Shown: positions 21,936-32,700 of the stretch, piece by piece
How positions within the stretch are numbered: the stretch's first letter is position 1
Layout of the letters: the number at the start of each line of letters is the position of its first letter
DNA from: Alphaproteobacteria bacterium
Lineage (GTDB): Bacteria; Pseudomonadota; Alphaproteobacteria; JAOXRX01
DNA length: 52,650 nucleotides
Direction of reading: 5' to 3'
Assembly: GCA_025800285.1 (NCBI GenBank)
Contig: JAOXRX010000037.1
Span: 1-52,650, forward strand
Position numbers and translations under genes: made by a program
Notes under the pieces: generated by a model
What the model was told of the DNA's origin: nothing
What the model saw: the letters and a program-made list of their open reading frames with translations, nothing else
Databases searched by the model: none

Positions 21936-22541
21936 TTAATTTAGTTTAAAAGGATTCTTTGTAGGGTCTTTAAATCTAAATTTTTTCTTGTCTATATTTA
22001 CATCAAAAGAAACATCTTCTAAAACCATTATAGTTTCCCCTCCATTTAAGTCCACAACTTTCCATTTAAATAATTTATTGTCTTTCTCAGAAAAAGACAA
22101 TGTAACAACTCCTATATCTTTATTTTCTTTTGACCTTAGAGAAACCTCATAAGATTCTTTATATTCTTTAAAATTACTCACCTCTATATCAGAATCATCT
22201 AACAGATTAATTTTATCATTTAAAATAATTCCAGCAGGAGTATAAGACAACGGAGCATTTGTTTGTTGTTTCAAGCTATCATCCCAAAAGAAAATAAAAG
22301 AGCCATTAGAAACTATGAAGTTTTGGTTAGGATAAGAGTATTCAAATCTAATTTTACCAGGTTTTTGGATCCAAAACTCTCCTGTAAATATAGAGCCATC
22401 TGCATTATATTGCTTAAACATGCCATGTGCTGTTTTCAAAGCATTTAAAGAGTTCTCTGCTTTTTTCACTATTGACAACTCATCTGCTTTTGCCACAGAT
22501 GAAATCAATAAAAATAATAGTGCTAAAAATGTTTTTTTCAT
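21936..22541 (-). CDS. lolA: Outer-membrane lipoprotein carrier LolA
   Basis: 201 residues with a signal peptide (about 1-19, ending VAKA). LolA blocks: AHGMFKQYNADGSIFTGEFWIQKPG...RFEY, then FIVSNGSFIFFWDDSLKQ and a closing LEDVSFDVNIDKKKFRFKDP. It ferries lipoproteins across the periplasm from LolCDE to the outer membrane. In many alphaproteobacteria lolA follows ftsK; here ftsK is far away (48871) and lolA ends a radA-cvpA unit instead. Confidence 0.92.
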   Translation of the reverse strand: MKKTFLALLFLLISSVAKADELSIVKKAENSLNALKTAHGMFKQYNADGSIFTGEFWIQKPGKIRFEYSYPNQNFIVSNGSFIFFWDDSLKQQTNAPLSYTPAGIILNDKINLLDDSDIEVSNFKEYKESYEVSLRSKENKDIGVVTLSFSEKDNKLFKWKVVDLNGGETIMVLEDVSFDVNIDKKKFRFKDPTKNPFKLN

Positions 22542-22586
22542 AATATATTATATAGAACACATAAAGTTAATAGTCAACAATTTGTT

Positions 22587-23297
22587 TTACGGATAATTAC
22601 AATTATACTCTAATATATTAACAAAGCCTTTGGACTTTGAAGTTTCTATTTCAAAAAAATATTCTTTATTATCTAAAACAATTGACTTTTTAATAGGCAA
22701 ATGTTCTTTAATAACTTCAGTTCCATTTTTTGCATTAAAACTAACAACCAAAGGCTTTTTAACATCAAACCATGATTCTGGTTTTTTATTTTCATTTATA
22801 AAACTATATCCATCTGCGGTTATATCAAAAACACCTTTCTCAAAAGAAACATTGGTATTTTTAACATCCCCTTTATACAAAGGAGTCTTTACAATAAATC
22901 TTTTATTTATTGCTTTAGAGCATTTCCTATCTGATTTAAGATCGCTAACAACTCTATCTATTCTACTAAGTTCGACTCCTGCTGTCATTTTATTTTTTAC
23001 ACTTTTGAAAAACTCTAGAAGCTCATCATTTTCTACTAATCTGTTATATTTATCTTGTATAATATTTTTTTCTATATGTAATTTTTCTATATCCTTTTGA
23101 AACTGAATTCTTTTCTTTTCCATATTAGAAACAGACTTTACAGCTTCTTGAAGTTCATAATTGCAATAATTTAAATTTCCCTGACTCTTAGCTCTTCCTA
23201 AATTAAAAGAGAAGTATAGCATCATCCCTATTATAAAAAGAGTCAAAACTCTTCTATTATTTCTTTTTCTTCTATTTCGTTTGCTGTAATATACCAT
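22587..23297 (-). CDS. Single-span protein with coiled coil, unknown function
   Basis: 236 residues. A very basic start (KRNRRKRNNRR) precedes one membrane helix (about 17-33, VLTLFIIGMMLYFSFNL), which predicts the rest lies in the periplasm. A coiled coil spans about 45-100 (LQEAVKSVSNMEKKRIQFQKD...), and the C-terminal 110 residues look like a small beta domain (FDITADGYSFI, PLVVSFNAKNG). I do not recognise the family. It overlaps cvpA by 26 bases and precedes lolA by 45, so it belongs to the radA-cvpA-lolA unit; an envelope role is a reasonable guess from that company. Confidence 0.75.
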   Translation of the reverse strand: MVYYSKRNRRKRNNRRVLTLFIIGMMLYFSFNLGRAKSQGNLNYCNYELQEAVKSVSNMEKKRIQFQKDIEKLHIEKNIIQDKYNRLVENDELLEFFKSVKNKMTAGVELSRIDRVVSDLKSDRKCSKAINKRFIVKTPLYKGDVKNTNVSFEKGVFDITADGYSFINENKKPESWFDVKKPLVVSFNAKNGTEVIKEHLPIKKSIVLDNKEYFFEIETSKSKGFVNILEYNCNYP

Positions 23298-23886
23298 TTT
23301 TTATTAAATCTTCCACTTGTTTTCTTGTTCTATCAGAGTAACCTTCTTGTTTTTCTTCTTTATTTTCTTTTCCAACATTTTTAACCTTAGAAAAAACATT
23401 ATCAAAATCTATATTCATATTCTTAGGATTCAACTTAACTAAATTTTTTGCTCCTATTTCAACTAACTTAACACTTTTTCCTCTAACCCATTCTGGTCTA
23501 TACTCATAAACAAAACCAACAACAAATATATAAGACAAGCAAATTAATAAAGATCCTCTCACAATCCCAAACAAAGTCCCTAAAGATCTATCTAGAAACA
23601 ACCCGTCATTCTTTTTTAAGTGATGAATAATTCTACCAAATATAAAAGATAGAATCACCATAGCCAAAGAAAAAATAGCTAGTATAACCAGAGCATCATA
23701 GAAAGCCTTCTTACCTTCAGAAACCTTTATCATATTTTGAATAACTGGAGATAAATAAACTGTTAACACTGTAGCAATTAACCATGAAAGTATAGTAAAC
23801 AACTCTTTCACAAATCCTCTAAAGAAAGCCATTACAACAGATACTGTCATAATCACACCCACCACTACATCAAAAATCTCTATCAC
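23272..23886 (-). CDS. cvpA: CvpA-family membrane protein
   Basis: 204 residues. Four hydrophobic helices fill the first 125 residues: FDVVVGVIMTVSVVMAFFRGFVKELFTILSWLIA, then ALVILAIFSLAMVILSFIFG and LFGIVRGSLLICLSYIFVVG. The FRGFVKELF and DRSLGTLFGIVRG motifs are characteristic of CvpA. The C-terminal 60 residues are charged and soluble. The family is needed for colicin V export and bile/envelope stress tolerance in enterobacteria; the mechanism is open. It lies 9 bases after radA, an arrangement conserved in many alphaproteobacteria. Confidence 0.9.
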   Translation of the reverse strand: MIEIFDVVVGVIMTVSVVMAFFRGFVKELFTILSWLIATVLTVYLSPVIQNMIKVSEGKKAFYDALVILAIFSLAMVILSFIFGRIIHHLKKNDGLFLDRSLGTLFGIVRGSLLICLSYIFVVGFVYEYRPEWVRGKSVKLVEIGAKNLVKLNPKNMNIDFDNVFSKVKNVGKENKEEKQEGYSDRTRKQVEDLIKNGILQQTK

Positions 23887-23895
23887 TAAAATCTC

Positions 23896-25254
23896 CTAAC
23901 TATTCTTAAATAAAGGTATTAAGTCTCTAATATGACTAATTTCTACAATTTTTATATTTTTGTCAACTATTTTAACACTTTTAGAAGGAATAATTGCATT
24001 TTTAAATCCTAACTTTGAAGCCTCTTTTAATCTAGAGTTTAAATTAGATACAGGTCTAACTTCTCCTGTTAGCCCTACTTCCCCTAAAATAATTGTATCT
24101 TTATCTATAGGTTTACTAAATGCAGAACTTATAATCGCCGCTGCAATAGATAAATCTGCTCCAGGTTCTGATATTTTCAAACCACCCGCAACATTTAAAT
24201 AAACATCATTTGCACCAACAACAATTCCAGCTCTTGATTCTAAAACAGCCAAAATTAAACTTAGCCTATTTTTATCCCAACCAACGACTGCTCTAACAGG
24301 ATTACCATACACAGACTTAGACAACAAAGCTTGAACTTCAACCAACATTGGTCTAGTGCCCTCTACTCCAGCAAAAACCACAGTACCCGGCACATTAAAA
24401 TCCCTATCAGATAGAAATAGTTTTGATGGGTTAGTTACTTCTAACAATCCTTTATCTGCCATTTCAAAAACTCCGATTTCATCGGATGCTCCAAATCTAT
24501 TTTTAACAGCTCTTAATATTCTAAATTGATGACCTCTATCTCCTTCAAAATATAAAACAGTGTCCACCATATGCTCTAAAACTCTAGGACCAGCAATCTG
24601 ACCATCTTTAGTTACATGCCCAACAATTAATAATACTATATTTCTTTTTTTAGCAACTTTAATCAGCTCCGATGCTGATGCTCTAACTTGAGAGACCGTC
24701 CCAGGAGCAGAATCTATATTATCAACAAACATAGTTTGTATAGAATCTATTATAGCAACATCTGGACAATCATTTCTATCTAGAGTTTTTATAATATCCC
24801 TAACACTATTGGCAGAGCATAGTTCTGCTTTATCTGAAGGGACTCCAACACGAGAAGCTCTCATACGAATTTGATTAACAGATTCCTCTCCAGATATATA
24901 AAAACAACTATAACTCTCAGATAGAGTCCCAACTGCCTGTAATAACAATGTTGATTTACCGATTCCCGGATCTCCACCTATCAATATAGCAGAGCCCTCT
25001 ACAAGACCTCCACCAAGAGCCCTATCCAATTCTGCAATACCAGTTTTCTTTCTAGGAGCTATTTCATTAGCTCCTGAAAAAGAAACTAAATCTAACTCTC
25101 TACCTTTTCCTTTTGCTGTCAACCCCTTTGGAGTCTCCGCAATAACTTCTTCTACAATAGTATTCCATTCTCCACAAGCATCACATTTACCACTCCATTT
25201 TGCATAAACGGAGCCACATGATTGACAGACAAATTGCACTTTATTCTTAGCCAT
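23896..25254 (-). CDS. radA: DNA repair protein RadA
   Basis: 452 residues. Zinc finger CQSCGSVYAKWSGKCDACGEWN (residues 9-31), RecA-like ATPase with Walker A GGDPGIGKSTLLLQ (about 92) and RadA-specific KNRFG (about 250), then a Lon-protease-like C-terminal domain (GGLKISEPGADLSIAAAIISS, LGEVGLTGEVRPV). RadA drives branch migration during recombination and repair. First gene of the radA-cvpA-236-lolA unit. Confidence 0.97.
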   Translation of the reverse strand: MAKNKVQFVCQSCGSVYAKWSGKCDACGEWNTIVEEVIAETPKGLTAKGKGRELDLVSFSGANEIAPRKKTGIAELDRALGGGLVEGSAILIGGDPGIGKSTLLLQAVGTLSESYSCFYISGEESVNQIRMRASRVGVPSDKAELCSANSVRDIIKTLDRNDCPDVAIIDSIQTMFVDNIDSAPGTVSQVRASASELIKVAKKRNIVLLIVGHVTKDGQIAGPRVLEHMVDTVLYFEGDRGHQFRILRAVKNRFGASDEIGVFEMADKGLLEVTNPSKLFLSDRDFNVPGTVVFAGVEGTRPMLVEVQALLSKSVYGNPVRAVVGWDKNRLSLILAVLESRAGIVVGANDVYLNVAGGLKISEPGADLSIAAAIISSAFSKPIDKDTIILGEVGLTGEVRPVSNLNSRLKEASKLGFKNAIIPSKSVKIVDKNIKIVEISHIRDLIPLFKNS

Positions 25255-25341
25255 GATTTAGTTATATATTATTTTATAAAATTTTGAAAGTTAAAATTTA
25301 AAATAGATTGTAAATTAATTTTATGTCCATTGTCTTTAAGC

Positions 25342-25370
25342 AAAAACCCCAGCCTAAAGCTAGGGTTTTT
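25342..25370 (-). terminator. kdsB terminator
   Basis: On the minus strand AAAAACCCTAGC pairs with GCTGGGGTTTTT (one G-U pair) around a 5-base loop, with the Ts at the 3' end. It lies 24 bases beyond the kdsB stop. Confidence 0.8.
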
Positions 25371-25394
25371 ACAATCATATAAAGTTACTTTAAT

Positions 25395-26141
25395 TTATTT
25401 TAACTCTTGACGAGCTCTTTCTAAATCTTCTAGAGTATCAACACCAAGAGGTCTTTCATCTACAATCCCTATTTGCATAGACATACCCATACCTAAAGCT
25501 CTTAATTGCTCTAACTTTTCTCTTTTTTCCAACTCACCCTGTGGAGATGCAACAAAACTTGCTAAAGCTTCTCTTGTATAAGCATAAAGCCCAATATGAT
25601 GGATATACTTACCTTCAAAACCTGTATTTGATGGAGCAACATTTCTAGAAAAATATAGAGCTCTACCAGTATCTTCTCCCTCTTTTATTTCAGCAATTGC
25701 TTTTACATTTCCAGGATTTTCAATATCCTCTTGACTCACAAAGTAAGAACCTAGAGTTGTCATATCACAACCAGAGTTTTGTAATAAATCAAAAGCTTTT
25801 TTTACATTTTCTGGATTTACTGTTGGTTCATCCCCTTGTAAATTGATAATAGAATCATACTTACCTTCTGGATCAAATTTTTGTAATGCCGCAAAAATTC
25901 TATCTGAACCTGATGGCAATTCAGGATCTGTTAAAACAGCTTTACCACCTGCAGCTTCTATAACATCTACTATTCTTTGATCATCACAGGCAACGAGAAC
26001 TTCTGCAAAATCTGCCTCCATAGCTCTATCATATACATGCTCCACCAAAGTTTTACCATTTATATCAGCCAAAGGTTTATTTGGTAACCTAGTTGAAGGC
26101 ATTCTTGATGGAATTATTATTATTGGATTATTTACTGTCAT
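25395..26141 (-). CDS. kdsB: CMP-KDO synthetase (3-deoxy-manno-octulosonate cytidylyltransferase)
   Basis: 248 residues. Nucleotidyl-transferase start PIIIIPSRMPSTRLPNKPLADINGK, then GGKAVLTDPELPSGSDRI, NLQGDEPTVNPENV (metal-binding Asp), and the C-terminal HHIGLYAYTREALASF and LEQLRALGMGM blocks that mark KdsB. It activates KDO with CTP for lipid A inner-core synthesis, so the cell makes KDO-type LPS. Single gene with its own terminator; the AAGGAAA site precedes ATG. Confidence 0.96.
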   Translation of the reverse strand: MTVNNPIIIIPSRMPSTRLPNKPLADINGKTLVEHVYDRAMEADFAEVLVACDDQRIVDVIEAAGGKAVLTDPELPSGSDRIFAALQKFDPEGKYDSIINLQGDEPTVNPENVKKAFDLLQNSGCDMTTLGSYFVSQEDIENPGNVKAIAEIKEGEDTGRALYFSRNVAPSNTGFEGKYIHHIGLYAYTREALASFVASPQGELEKREKLEQLRALGMGMSMQIGIVDERPLGVDTLEDLERARQELK

Positions 26142-26277
26142 TTTTATTTCCTTATATTAGTTAAGTATTATATAAAAGTATTTATACAAAAAAAGATTAA
26201 AAATTTCAAGATAATTATTTATATAAAAATTTATACTTAAGTAGAGTTTCAACTAATTTTAGTTAAATATTTTATAA

Positions 26278-26326
26278 ATTAATTTTGAGTGTATAGTACA
26301 AAGTAGTATTTGAACGATAAATTAAT
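26278..26326. repeat. 49-base dispersed repeat with inverted ends, copy 1
   Basis: Starts ATTAATTTTGAGTG, ends with AAATTAAT, and contains TAGTA and AACGA blocks in between. A close copy occurs at 46285-46332 between rpsK and rpsM. Copies share the order TTTTGAGTGT, TA-TAC, TAGTA, AACGA, AAATTAATC. The ends are an 8-base inverted repeat. The remainder of the 212-base gap 26142-26353 is AT-rich with nothing else recognised. Confidence 0.7.
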
Positions 26327-26353
26327 CATATATTTCCCATATAAACAACTAAT

Positions 26354-27925
26354 TTAGAGTTTTTCAAACATCCAATTTATTACACTCTCGCCTCTAGACA
26401 ACTTATACTTTATTACAATCTGTTTTGTTTGTTGAGGAGATTTATCTTTTCCAAAATATATACTATTTTCTATTGAAATATTCTCTTCTGATGTTTTAAA
26501 CAACCAGCCAGAACTTTTACCAACTTTTAGCATTAGATGTCTTTTATTATTGGTATGAGAAATGGATACACTTGGGTGCAAATGAAATCGAATCACAACA
26601 GCATTTTTAACATTATTATTTATTACATCTCTTCCCATTATTGTTTTACCATCATTAGACAATAATATCTTTCTTGACAGTTTAGCTTTACAATTTTTTT
26701 CATAACCATTGTTTTTAATAGTTATAGACTTACTATTTTTATTAACTCTTCTTGTAACAATTGAGCTTGATGATTTATTATCTTTTTTCCCTATACAAAC
26801 AACACTATGAGCATCTGTTTCTTGAAGAGCTCTTTTCCAATTTTCTTTGTAAATACAAGCTCCACAATTCACAACTATTCTTTTTTTATCATATTGCATT
26901 TCAAAAGAGCCTACACCAAAATGTCTACTATCTTTTTCTTCTGTAGAAGTTGAAATCAATATATTAGTTTTATCTCCTTGCAATTTTTCATATCCTGAAA
27001 TCGGGAAAGAATCCAAAGTTTTAACTCTGAAATTCAACTTAGAGAACACATCGCTTATTTTATCTAACTCATATTCAAAGCTATCATTGAAAACAGGAAG
27101 CTCTCCATCTTTATAAATAACAGATTTTAGGAATTTAGTTATTGCTCTAATATATAAATCCAAAAACTTAGGAGATCCATACTTCGAGCTTTTTAATACA
27201 TAATCAATCTCAACCAAAGACCTAAGAGTCTTAAATGTTAAAAATATATTTCTCGATTTATGACAACCTTCTTCTAAAATTTGTTTATGCAAACTTTTTT
27301 CTAAAAGAGGTAAAATCTCTTTAACTCTTTCTTTTTGCTTAGGTATATATATATAAGAAAAAAGCAAGCCTTTCAAACCTTGCAAAAAATTATAACCATC
27401 GATTTCTTTGCAGTTTTTAATTTGCTTTCTTAAAAATTCTTGTTGTTTATGCATAGAATTAAAAAGCATATGCTTAAACTCGCGGCTGGCACTTCGCCCA
27501 TAAAAATTATAGTTACTTATTAAGAAAAATAATCTTTTCCCTATAAGTTGGCTTTGCCAATTCATTTCATTGCAAGTTGAGTTTTCTTTTATCCAATCAT
27601 TTATCAGTTTTCTAGCACACAACCTAGCATCATTAGAGCCTACTTCTTGCAAATCTCTTAACCATGCAAAAGAATTTATTTGCATATCCCAAAGATTGTT
27701 GTTTTCTTTTGAAGCCTTGAACATTTTCTTAAAACTATTAACTGTAATATTTTGCCCACCATAATCAAACTGTTTAGTTAATATTATCTTTAAGCCTTTT
27801 TCAATAGTTCCTTTTCTCTTATAACAAATAATATTGTTAAGCCTATCAAAATTAGGCTTACCTAAAAGAAAATAATACAAACGAGATTTAAGAAACCAAG
27901 CTGATTTTTTTTTACATTCCGTCAT
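26354..27925 (-). CDS. Heparinase II/III-like protein
   Basis: 523 residues. An N-terminal alpha-helical toroid (about 20-250, with WLRDLQEVGSNDARLCARKLI and NWQSQLIGKRLFFLISN), then the heparinase II/III-type beta domain (FGVGSFEMQYDKKRIVVNCG, LQETDAHSVVCIGKKDN, RDVINNNVKNAVVIRFHLHPSV). The family includes polysaccharide lyases, but this alphaproteobacterial subgroup lies next to rpe in many genomes and has no proven substrate. No signal peptide is visible, which is odd for a secreted lyase. It starts 1 base after the rpe stop, so translation is coupled. Confidence 0.82.
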   Translation of the reverse strand: MTECKKKSAWFLKSRLYYFLLGKPNFDRLNNIICYKRKGTIEKGLKIILTKQFDYGGQNITVNSFKKMFKASKENNNLWDMQINSFAWLRDLQEVGSNDARLCARKLINDWIKENSTCNEMNWQSQLIGKRLFFLISNYNFYGRSASREFKHMLFNSMHKQQEFLRKQIKNCKEIDGYNFLQGLKGLLFSYIYIPKQKERVKEILPLLEKSLHKQILEEGCHKSRNIFLTFKTLRSLVEIDYVLKSSKYGSPKFLDLYIRAITKFLKSVIYKDGELPVFNDSFEYELDKISDVFSKLNFRVKTLDSFPISGYEKLQGDKTNILISTSTEEKDSRHFGVGSFEMQYDKKRIVVNCGACIYKENWKRALQETDAHSVVCIGKKDNKSSSSIVTRRVNKNSKSITIKNNGYEKNCKAKLSRKILLSNDGKTIMGRDVINNNVKNAVVIRFHLHPSVSISHTNNKRHLMLKVGKSSGWLFKTSEENISIENSIYFGKDKSPQQTKQIVIKYKLSRGESVINWMFEKL

Positions 27926-27926
27926 C

Positions 27927-28562
27927 TTATCCTCTTAGAACCTTGATAGCTTTTTTATAACTTTTAGATTTAAAAACAAAACTTCCAGCAACGAGAATAT
28001 CTACACCAGCTTTTTTTGCTTTTACAGCTGTTTTATCATTTATTCCTCCATCAATAGATATCTCTAAATCCATACCCTTTGATAGTTTTTTTAGCTCTTT
28101 TATTTTTTTATCTTGAGGAATATACTTTTGCCCTCCGAACCCAGGTTCAACAGACATAACTAAAACTAAATCAATATCTTTTAAATATCTCTTTATTTTA
28201 GATACTGGAGTATCAGGCTTTAATGCAATACCAACCTTTACACCTTCTGACTTAATAGCTTTAATAAGCTTAGCTGGAGATTTTGTATTTTCAATATGAA
28301 AAGTAATTATATCTACTCCTGCATTAACAAATGACTGATAATATTTATCAACATTTTCTATCATTAAATGCACATCAAAAACTTTATTTGTATAAGATCT
28401 AACAGCCGAGATAATTGGAGCTCCGAAAGATATATTTGGTACAAAATTTCCATCCATAACATCTAAGTGAATATAATCTGCTCCAGCTTTATCAATTGCT
28501 TTTATTTCTTTTTTTAGATTTGCAAAATCAGCTGATAATATTGACGGTGATATTTTTGTCAT
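27927..28562 (-). CDS. rpe: Ribulose-phosphate 3-epimerase
   Basis: 211 residues, TIM barrel. ISPSILSADFANLKKE, HLDVMDGNFVPNISFG (metal His and Asp), VHLMIENVDKY, MSVEPGFGGQKYI and ISIDGGIN (second catalytic Asp) are all present. It interconverts ribulose-5-P and xylulose-5-P in the pentose phosphate pathway. First gene of an rpe-heparinase-like pair; other pathway genes are not in the window. Confidence 0.96.
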   Translation of the reverse strand: MTKISPSILSADFANLKKEIKAIDKAGADYIHLDVMDGNFVPNISFGAPIISAVRSYTNKVFDVHLMIENVDKYYQSFVNAGVDIITFHIENTKSPAKLIKAIKSEGVKVGIALKPDTPVSKIKRYLKDIDLVLVMSVEPGFGGQKYIPQDKKIKELKKLSKGMDLEISIDGGINDKTAVKAKKAGVDILVAGSFVFKSKSYKKAIKVLRG

Positions 28563-28643
28563 AACTAATTACTTTCTTATTTTTTATACACTTAACTCGT
28601 TGAAGATTATAAAACTATATTAATATTGATGGTTTCCATAATT

Positions 28644-29681
28644 CTATTCCTCTTCAATCATATCGAATTGAGCAGATACATTAACTTTTGGTTTTAGACC
28701 TAAATATTTATATCCCTTTTCAGAAATAACTCTTCCCCTTGGAGTTCTTTGAATAAGACCTTGTTGCATTAAGTAAGGCTCTATTACATCCTCAACCATA
28801 TCTCTTTGCTCTGCTAGAACAGCAGATATTGTTTCAACACCAACAGGACCTCCTCCATAGTTTTCAACAATACAAGTTAAATACCTTCTATCCATACTAT
28901 CAAGCCCCATACTATCAACATCTAATCTTGATAAAGACTCATCTGCTATTTTTGCATCTATAATATGATGATTTTTTACTGTAGCAAAATCTCTAACTCT
29001 TCTTAAAAGCCTATTTGCAACTCTAGGAGTTCCTCTTGATCTTTTAGCAACTTCCAAAGCACCTTCTTCATTTATATTAGCTCCCATAATCTTAGCGGCT
29101 CTCATAATAATTTTAGTCAGCTCTTTAGGAGTATAAAAATTCATTCTCAAAGGAATACCAAATCTATCTCTCAAAGGAGTAGTTAATAATCCCAATCTAG
29201 TAGTCGCTCCAACTAAAGTAAATTTAGGCAAATCAATTTTCACAGACCTTGCTGAAGGACCTTCTCCAATTATTAAATCCAGTTGAAAATCCTCCATAGC
29301 TGGATATAATATTTCTTCCACAGCTGGATTTAGCCTGTGTATTTCATCAATAAATAAAACATCATTAGGCTCTAAATTTGTCAAGATTGCAGCTAAATCT
29401 CCAGACTTTGCTATTACTGGACCTGATGTAGAACGAAAACCTACACCTAATTCATGAGACACAATTTGAGATAAAGTCGTTTTCCCTAACCCTGGAGGTC
29501 CATATAAAAGAACATGGTCAAGAGCTTCACCTCTATCTAAAGCAGATTTTATAAAAATATCTAAATTTGCTTTAGTTTGTTCTTGTCCTGTAAAATCTTT
29601 TAATTTAGACGGTCTTATATGACTTTCTATATAATCTTCTGACTTTTTATCAGCATCAGTTATTTTGTATTCTTGTTCCAT
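28644..29681 (-). CDS. ruvB: Holliday junction helicase motor RuvB
   Basis: 345 residues. [21 protein letters not shown], Walker [14 protein letters not shown] (about 60), Walker [12 protein letters not shown] (about 110), sensor [18 protein letters not shown] and the C-terminal winged-helix block LGLKP after [15 protein letters not shown]. RuvB hexamers drive branch migration with RuvA. ruvA and ruvC, usually adjacent, are absent from the window. Confidence 0.97.
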   Translation of the reverse strand: MEQEYKITDADKKSEDYIESHIRPSKLKDFTGQEQTKANLDIFIKSALDRGEALDHVLLYGPPGLGKTTLSQIVSHELGVGFRSTSGPVIAKSGDLAAILTNLEPNDVLFIDEIHRLNPAVEEILYPAMEDFQLDLIIGEGPSARSVKIDLPKFTLVGATTRLGLLTTPLRDRFGIPLRMNFYTPKELTKIIMRAAKIMGANINEEGALEVAKRSRGTPRVANRLLRRVRDFATVKNHHIIDAKIADESLSRLDVDSMGLDSMDRRYLTCIVENYGGGPVGVETISAVLAEQRDMVEDVIEPYLMQQGLIQRTPRGRVISEKGYKYLGLKPKVNVSAQFDMIEEE

Positions 29682-29741
29682 AGCTATATTATTAAATGGA
29701 AAGCTTCAGAAAATCAAGTAATATTATATAATAGCTTAATA

Positions 29742-29776
29742 AAAAATGAGCTTCTTTATTTTAGAAGCTCATTTTT
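29742..29776 (-). terminator. Terminator of the large GLUG-repeat gene
   Basis: 14-bp stem AAAAATGAGCTTCT / AGAAGCTCATTTTT with a 7-base loop, 5 bases beyond the stop codon. Confidence 0.85.
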
Positions 29777-29780
29777 AAAA

Positions 29781-32700
29781 TTAAGGCATATTTTTTAGTG
29801 TTGGACTTGAACCTGTCAAATTCCAAATTGAGCTATCCCAAGCTCCATAATTAGCTCCACCTTGAATAGAAGATATATTAGATGAAGAGCATGAAGTTGG
29901 TGTAGATTCATTGATATATTCACAATATCCGCTCTCATTATCCATATTAATACCACTACTACTTATTCTTCCAATTAGCCCCCCAATATATGAAGGCCCT
30001 GAAGGAGCAACAGACCAATTTGCATAACTATTTGTTATATCAGAATCTGAAGAAGCATAACCAACTAAACCTCCAATTCTTGAATCTGAGCCTTTAACTT
30101 CTCCTGTAGCATAACAATTAGTTATAGTTGCATTTGAATAGCCAATCAAACCCCCAACATATTTAGCACCACTTTTAACATTTCCAGTTGCATAGCAGTT
30201 TTTAATTATTGCACTATCCTTAGCATAACCAATTAAACCTCCATTACCTTCATCATTAGAAGAATCTACATTACCTGTTGCATAACTTTTTTCTACAGTT
30301 GTATTACCACCATCTCCATCACTTATGTAACCAATCAAGCCTCCAACATAATCATTTGAAGATTCCACATTACCTGTTGCATAACATCTTTTAACATGAA
30401 CAGTTATATCTGGGCTAGAGGATTGTCTACCAACAAGACCTCCTGTATATTTATATCCATCTACAGATCCAGTTGCATAACTATCCTCAACTTTACCTTT
30501 TAAATAACCAACAAGTCCTCCAGCGGTATAATGATCACTCTCTATATCTGAACTAGAGCTTGAGTTTTGTATTAAAGATCTGAAAAGACTTCCTGCTATA
30601 CCACCAACATAATTATTTTCTGCATAGATATCCCCAGAGTTAACTGTTGCAAAAAGTATTTCTGTCTGGTACTCACCTTCTTTAACTGCTTTACCGACCA
30701 AGCCTCCTACATAATTATAACCTTTTATACTATTAACATTTATTGTAATATCTTGGAATATAACATCTTCTGCATAACCAGCTAGAGCTCCTATGTATTC
30801 TCCAGAAACATTTCCTGATTGTTGAGCATCAATAATAACATTATTAAGAGTTAACTCTTCAACAAAAACTCCACTAGTATAACCAATTAGCCCTTGATAT
30901 GGAGCTTTTCTATTTATGTATAAATTAGAAATTGTTTTATTATTTCCTTCTATATCACTCCTAAATGGATTACTTTCTGTTCCCATAGGTATCCAACCAT
31001 TTGCATCTCCTGCATCTCCAATTACTCCAGAGCTATCCCAATCAACAGAATCAGGCGATCCAAAATCAACATTAGCTGTAAGCTTATAAGTCTCACCATT
31101 ACCTAATGATATAGGATCATTTGAAAATTTAGATAAACATAAAAGTTGTTTTTTAGCCAAATCTGCATTACCTGCTAAACCACCAATTAAGTATACATCA
31201 TATGCAAAAGGTCCAGAACCCTCTGTAATTTTATCTAAATTATTTAAAAATGTATTTACATCACAAGCAAATGGAACTTCTGGCAAATTACTTGACACAT
31301 TTCCTGAATTTTCCCATTCTAGTTTTGGTGAAATATCTTCAAGCCTTTCCCAAATACTATCATTCCAAGAAGTTTTTATAATTTTAGCATCATCAACACT
31401 ACAAGAAACGGGTGATGGTGATGCGATACCTGAGCATTTATTTTGAATATTACTTATAACTGTTGTTCCATTAGTTCCTGCTTCTTTAGCTCCAATTAAA
31501 CCACCAACATAAGATGTTGATGACGAACTAACAGAAGGAGATGAAGACCAAGCCGCATAACTATTTTTTATCTGAACATTACTTGAGGCATATCCTTTAA
31601 ATTGTGTAGCCCCTATCAACCCACCTGCATAAGCAGCACCACTTGACTTACCAATTGATGACACTGAACCCTTCGCATAACTAGATTCCACTATCGCTCC
31701 ACTTAAAACTCTAGCAACTAATCCGCCAGCATAAGAATCAACTAAAGAGCTTTCAGCCTTAACATTACCTGTTGCATAAGAATCTAATATTTTTGTACTA
31801 CCATTAAGCAATCCAACAAGACCACCCGCTAATGGGTTAACATTATCAGAACTTTGGAAAGCTCCTTCAAATTTTGATGTAACTGCTCCTGTAGCATAAC
31901 TTGATGAAATTGTTTTGTTTGATGAGTCTAAACGACCAACTAATCCACCAGCCGTAGTAACAAAGAAAACATCTGTCCCAGGATCATCATATGTTTGTTT
32001 ATTATCAGACAAAACACTACCTGTAGCATAAGAATTTGATATATTTGAACCAGATGTTCCCACTAAACCACCTACATCATTAGTTCCGATTACATCTCCA
32101 GTTGCATAGCAATTATTAATATCCCCAGATGAAGAGCCAACAAGACCACCAGCTTGATGTTCACTTTCCACATTTCCTGTAGCATAACTTGATGAAATAG
32201 TAGTATTAATTTCCACATATCCTATCAAACCGCCTGCATAAACCTCTGCTTTAACAGAACCTTTTGCATAGCAACCATTAACATCTGAAGAGAAAGCTCT
32301 TCCTATTAAACCACCCGCATCATGAGAGGCTCTTTTATCATTTTCATCATAAGGGTTAACATACTCTACTAAATTTGCTGTAGAAAAACTATTCAATATA
32401 TTTGAATTATTTATTTCTCCTAAAAGCCCTCCAGATCTAGAATTACCTGCCTTAATTTGCCCAGACGATGAACAAGTTTCAATACTTGTATTATTTGCAT
32501 ATCCAACCAAAGCACCGACCATTCTATACCCTGAAATATTTGCATTAGAAATTTCTAAGTTCCTTACAAGTGCTCCATCAGTCTTACCAAAGAAACCTTG
32601 GCTTTCAGATGATCTATTTATATAAAGATTCTTTATAGAATACTCTTTACCATAAAATTCTCCAGAGAAAGCAGAAGAGCCTCCTCCTGGAGCCATCCCA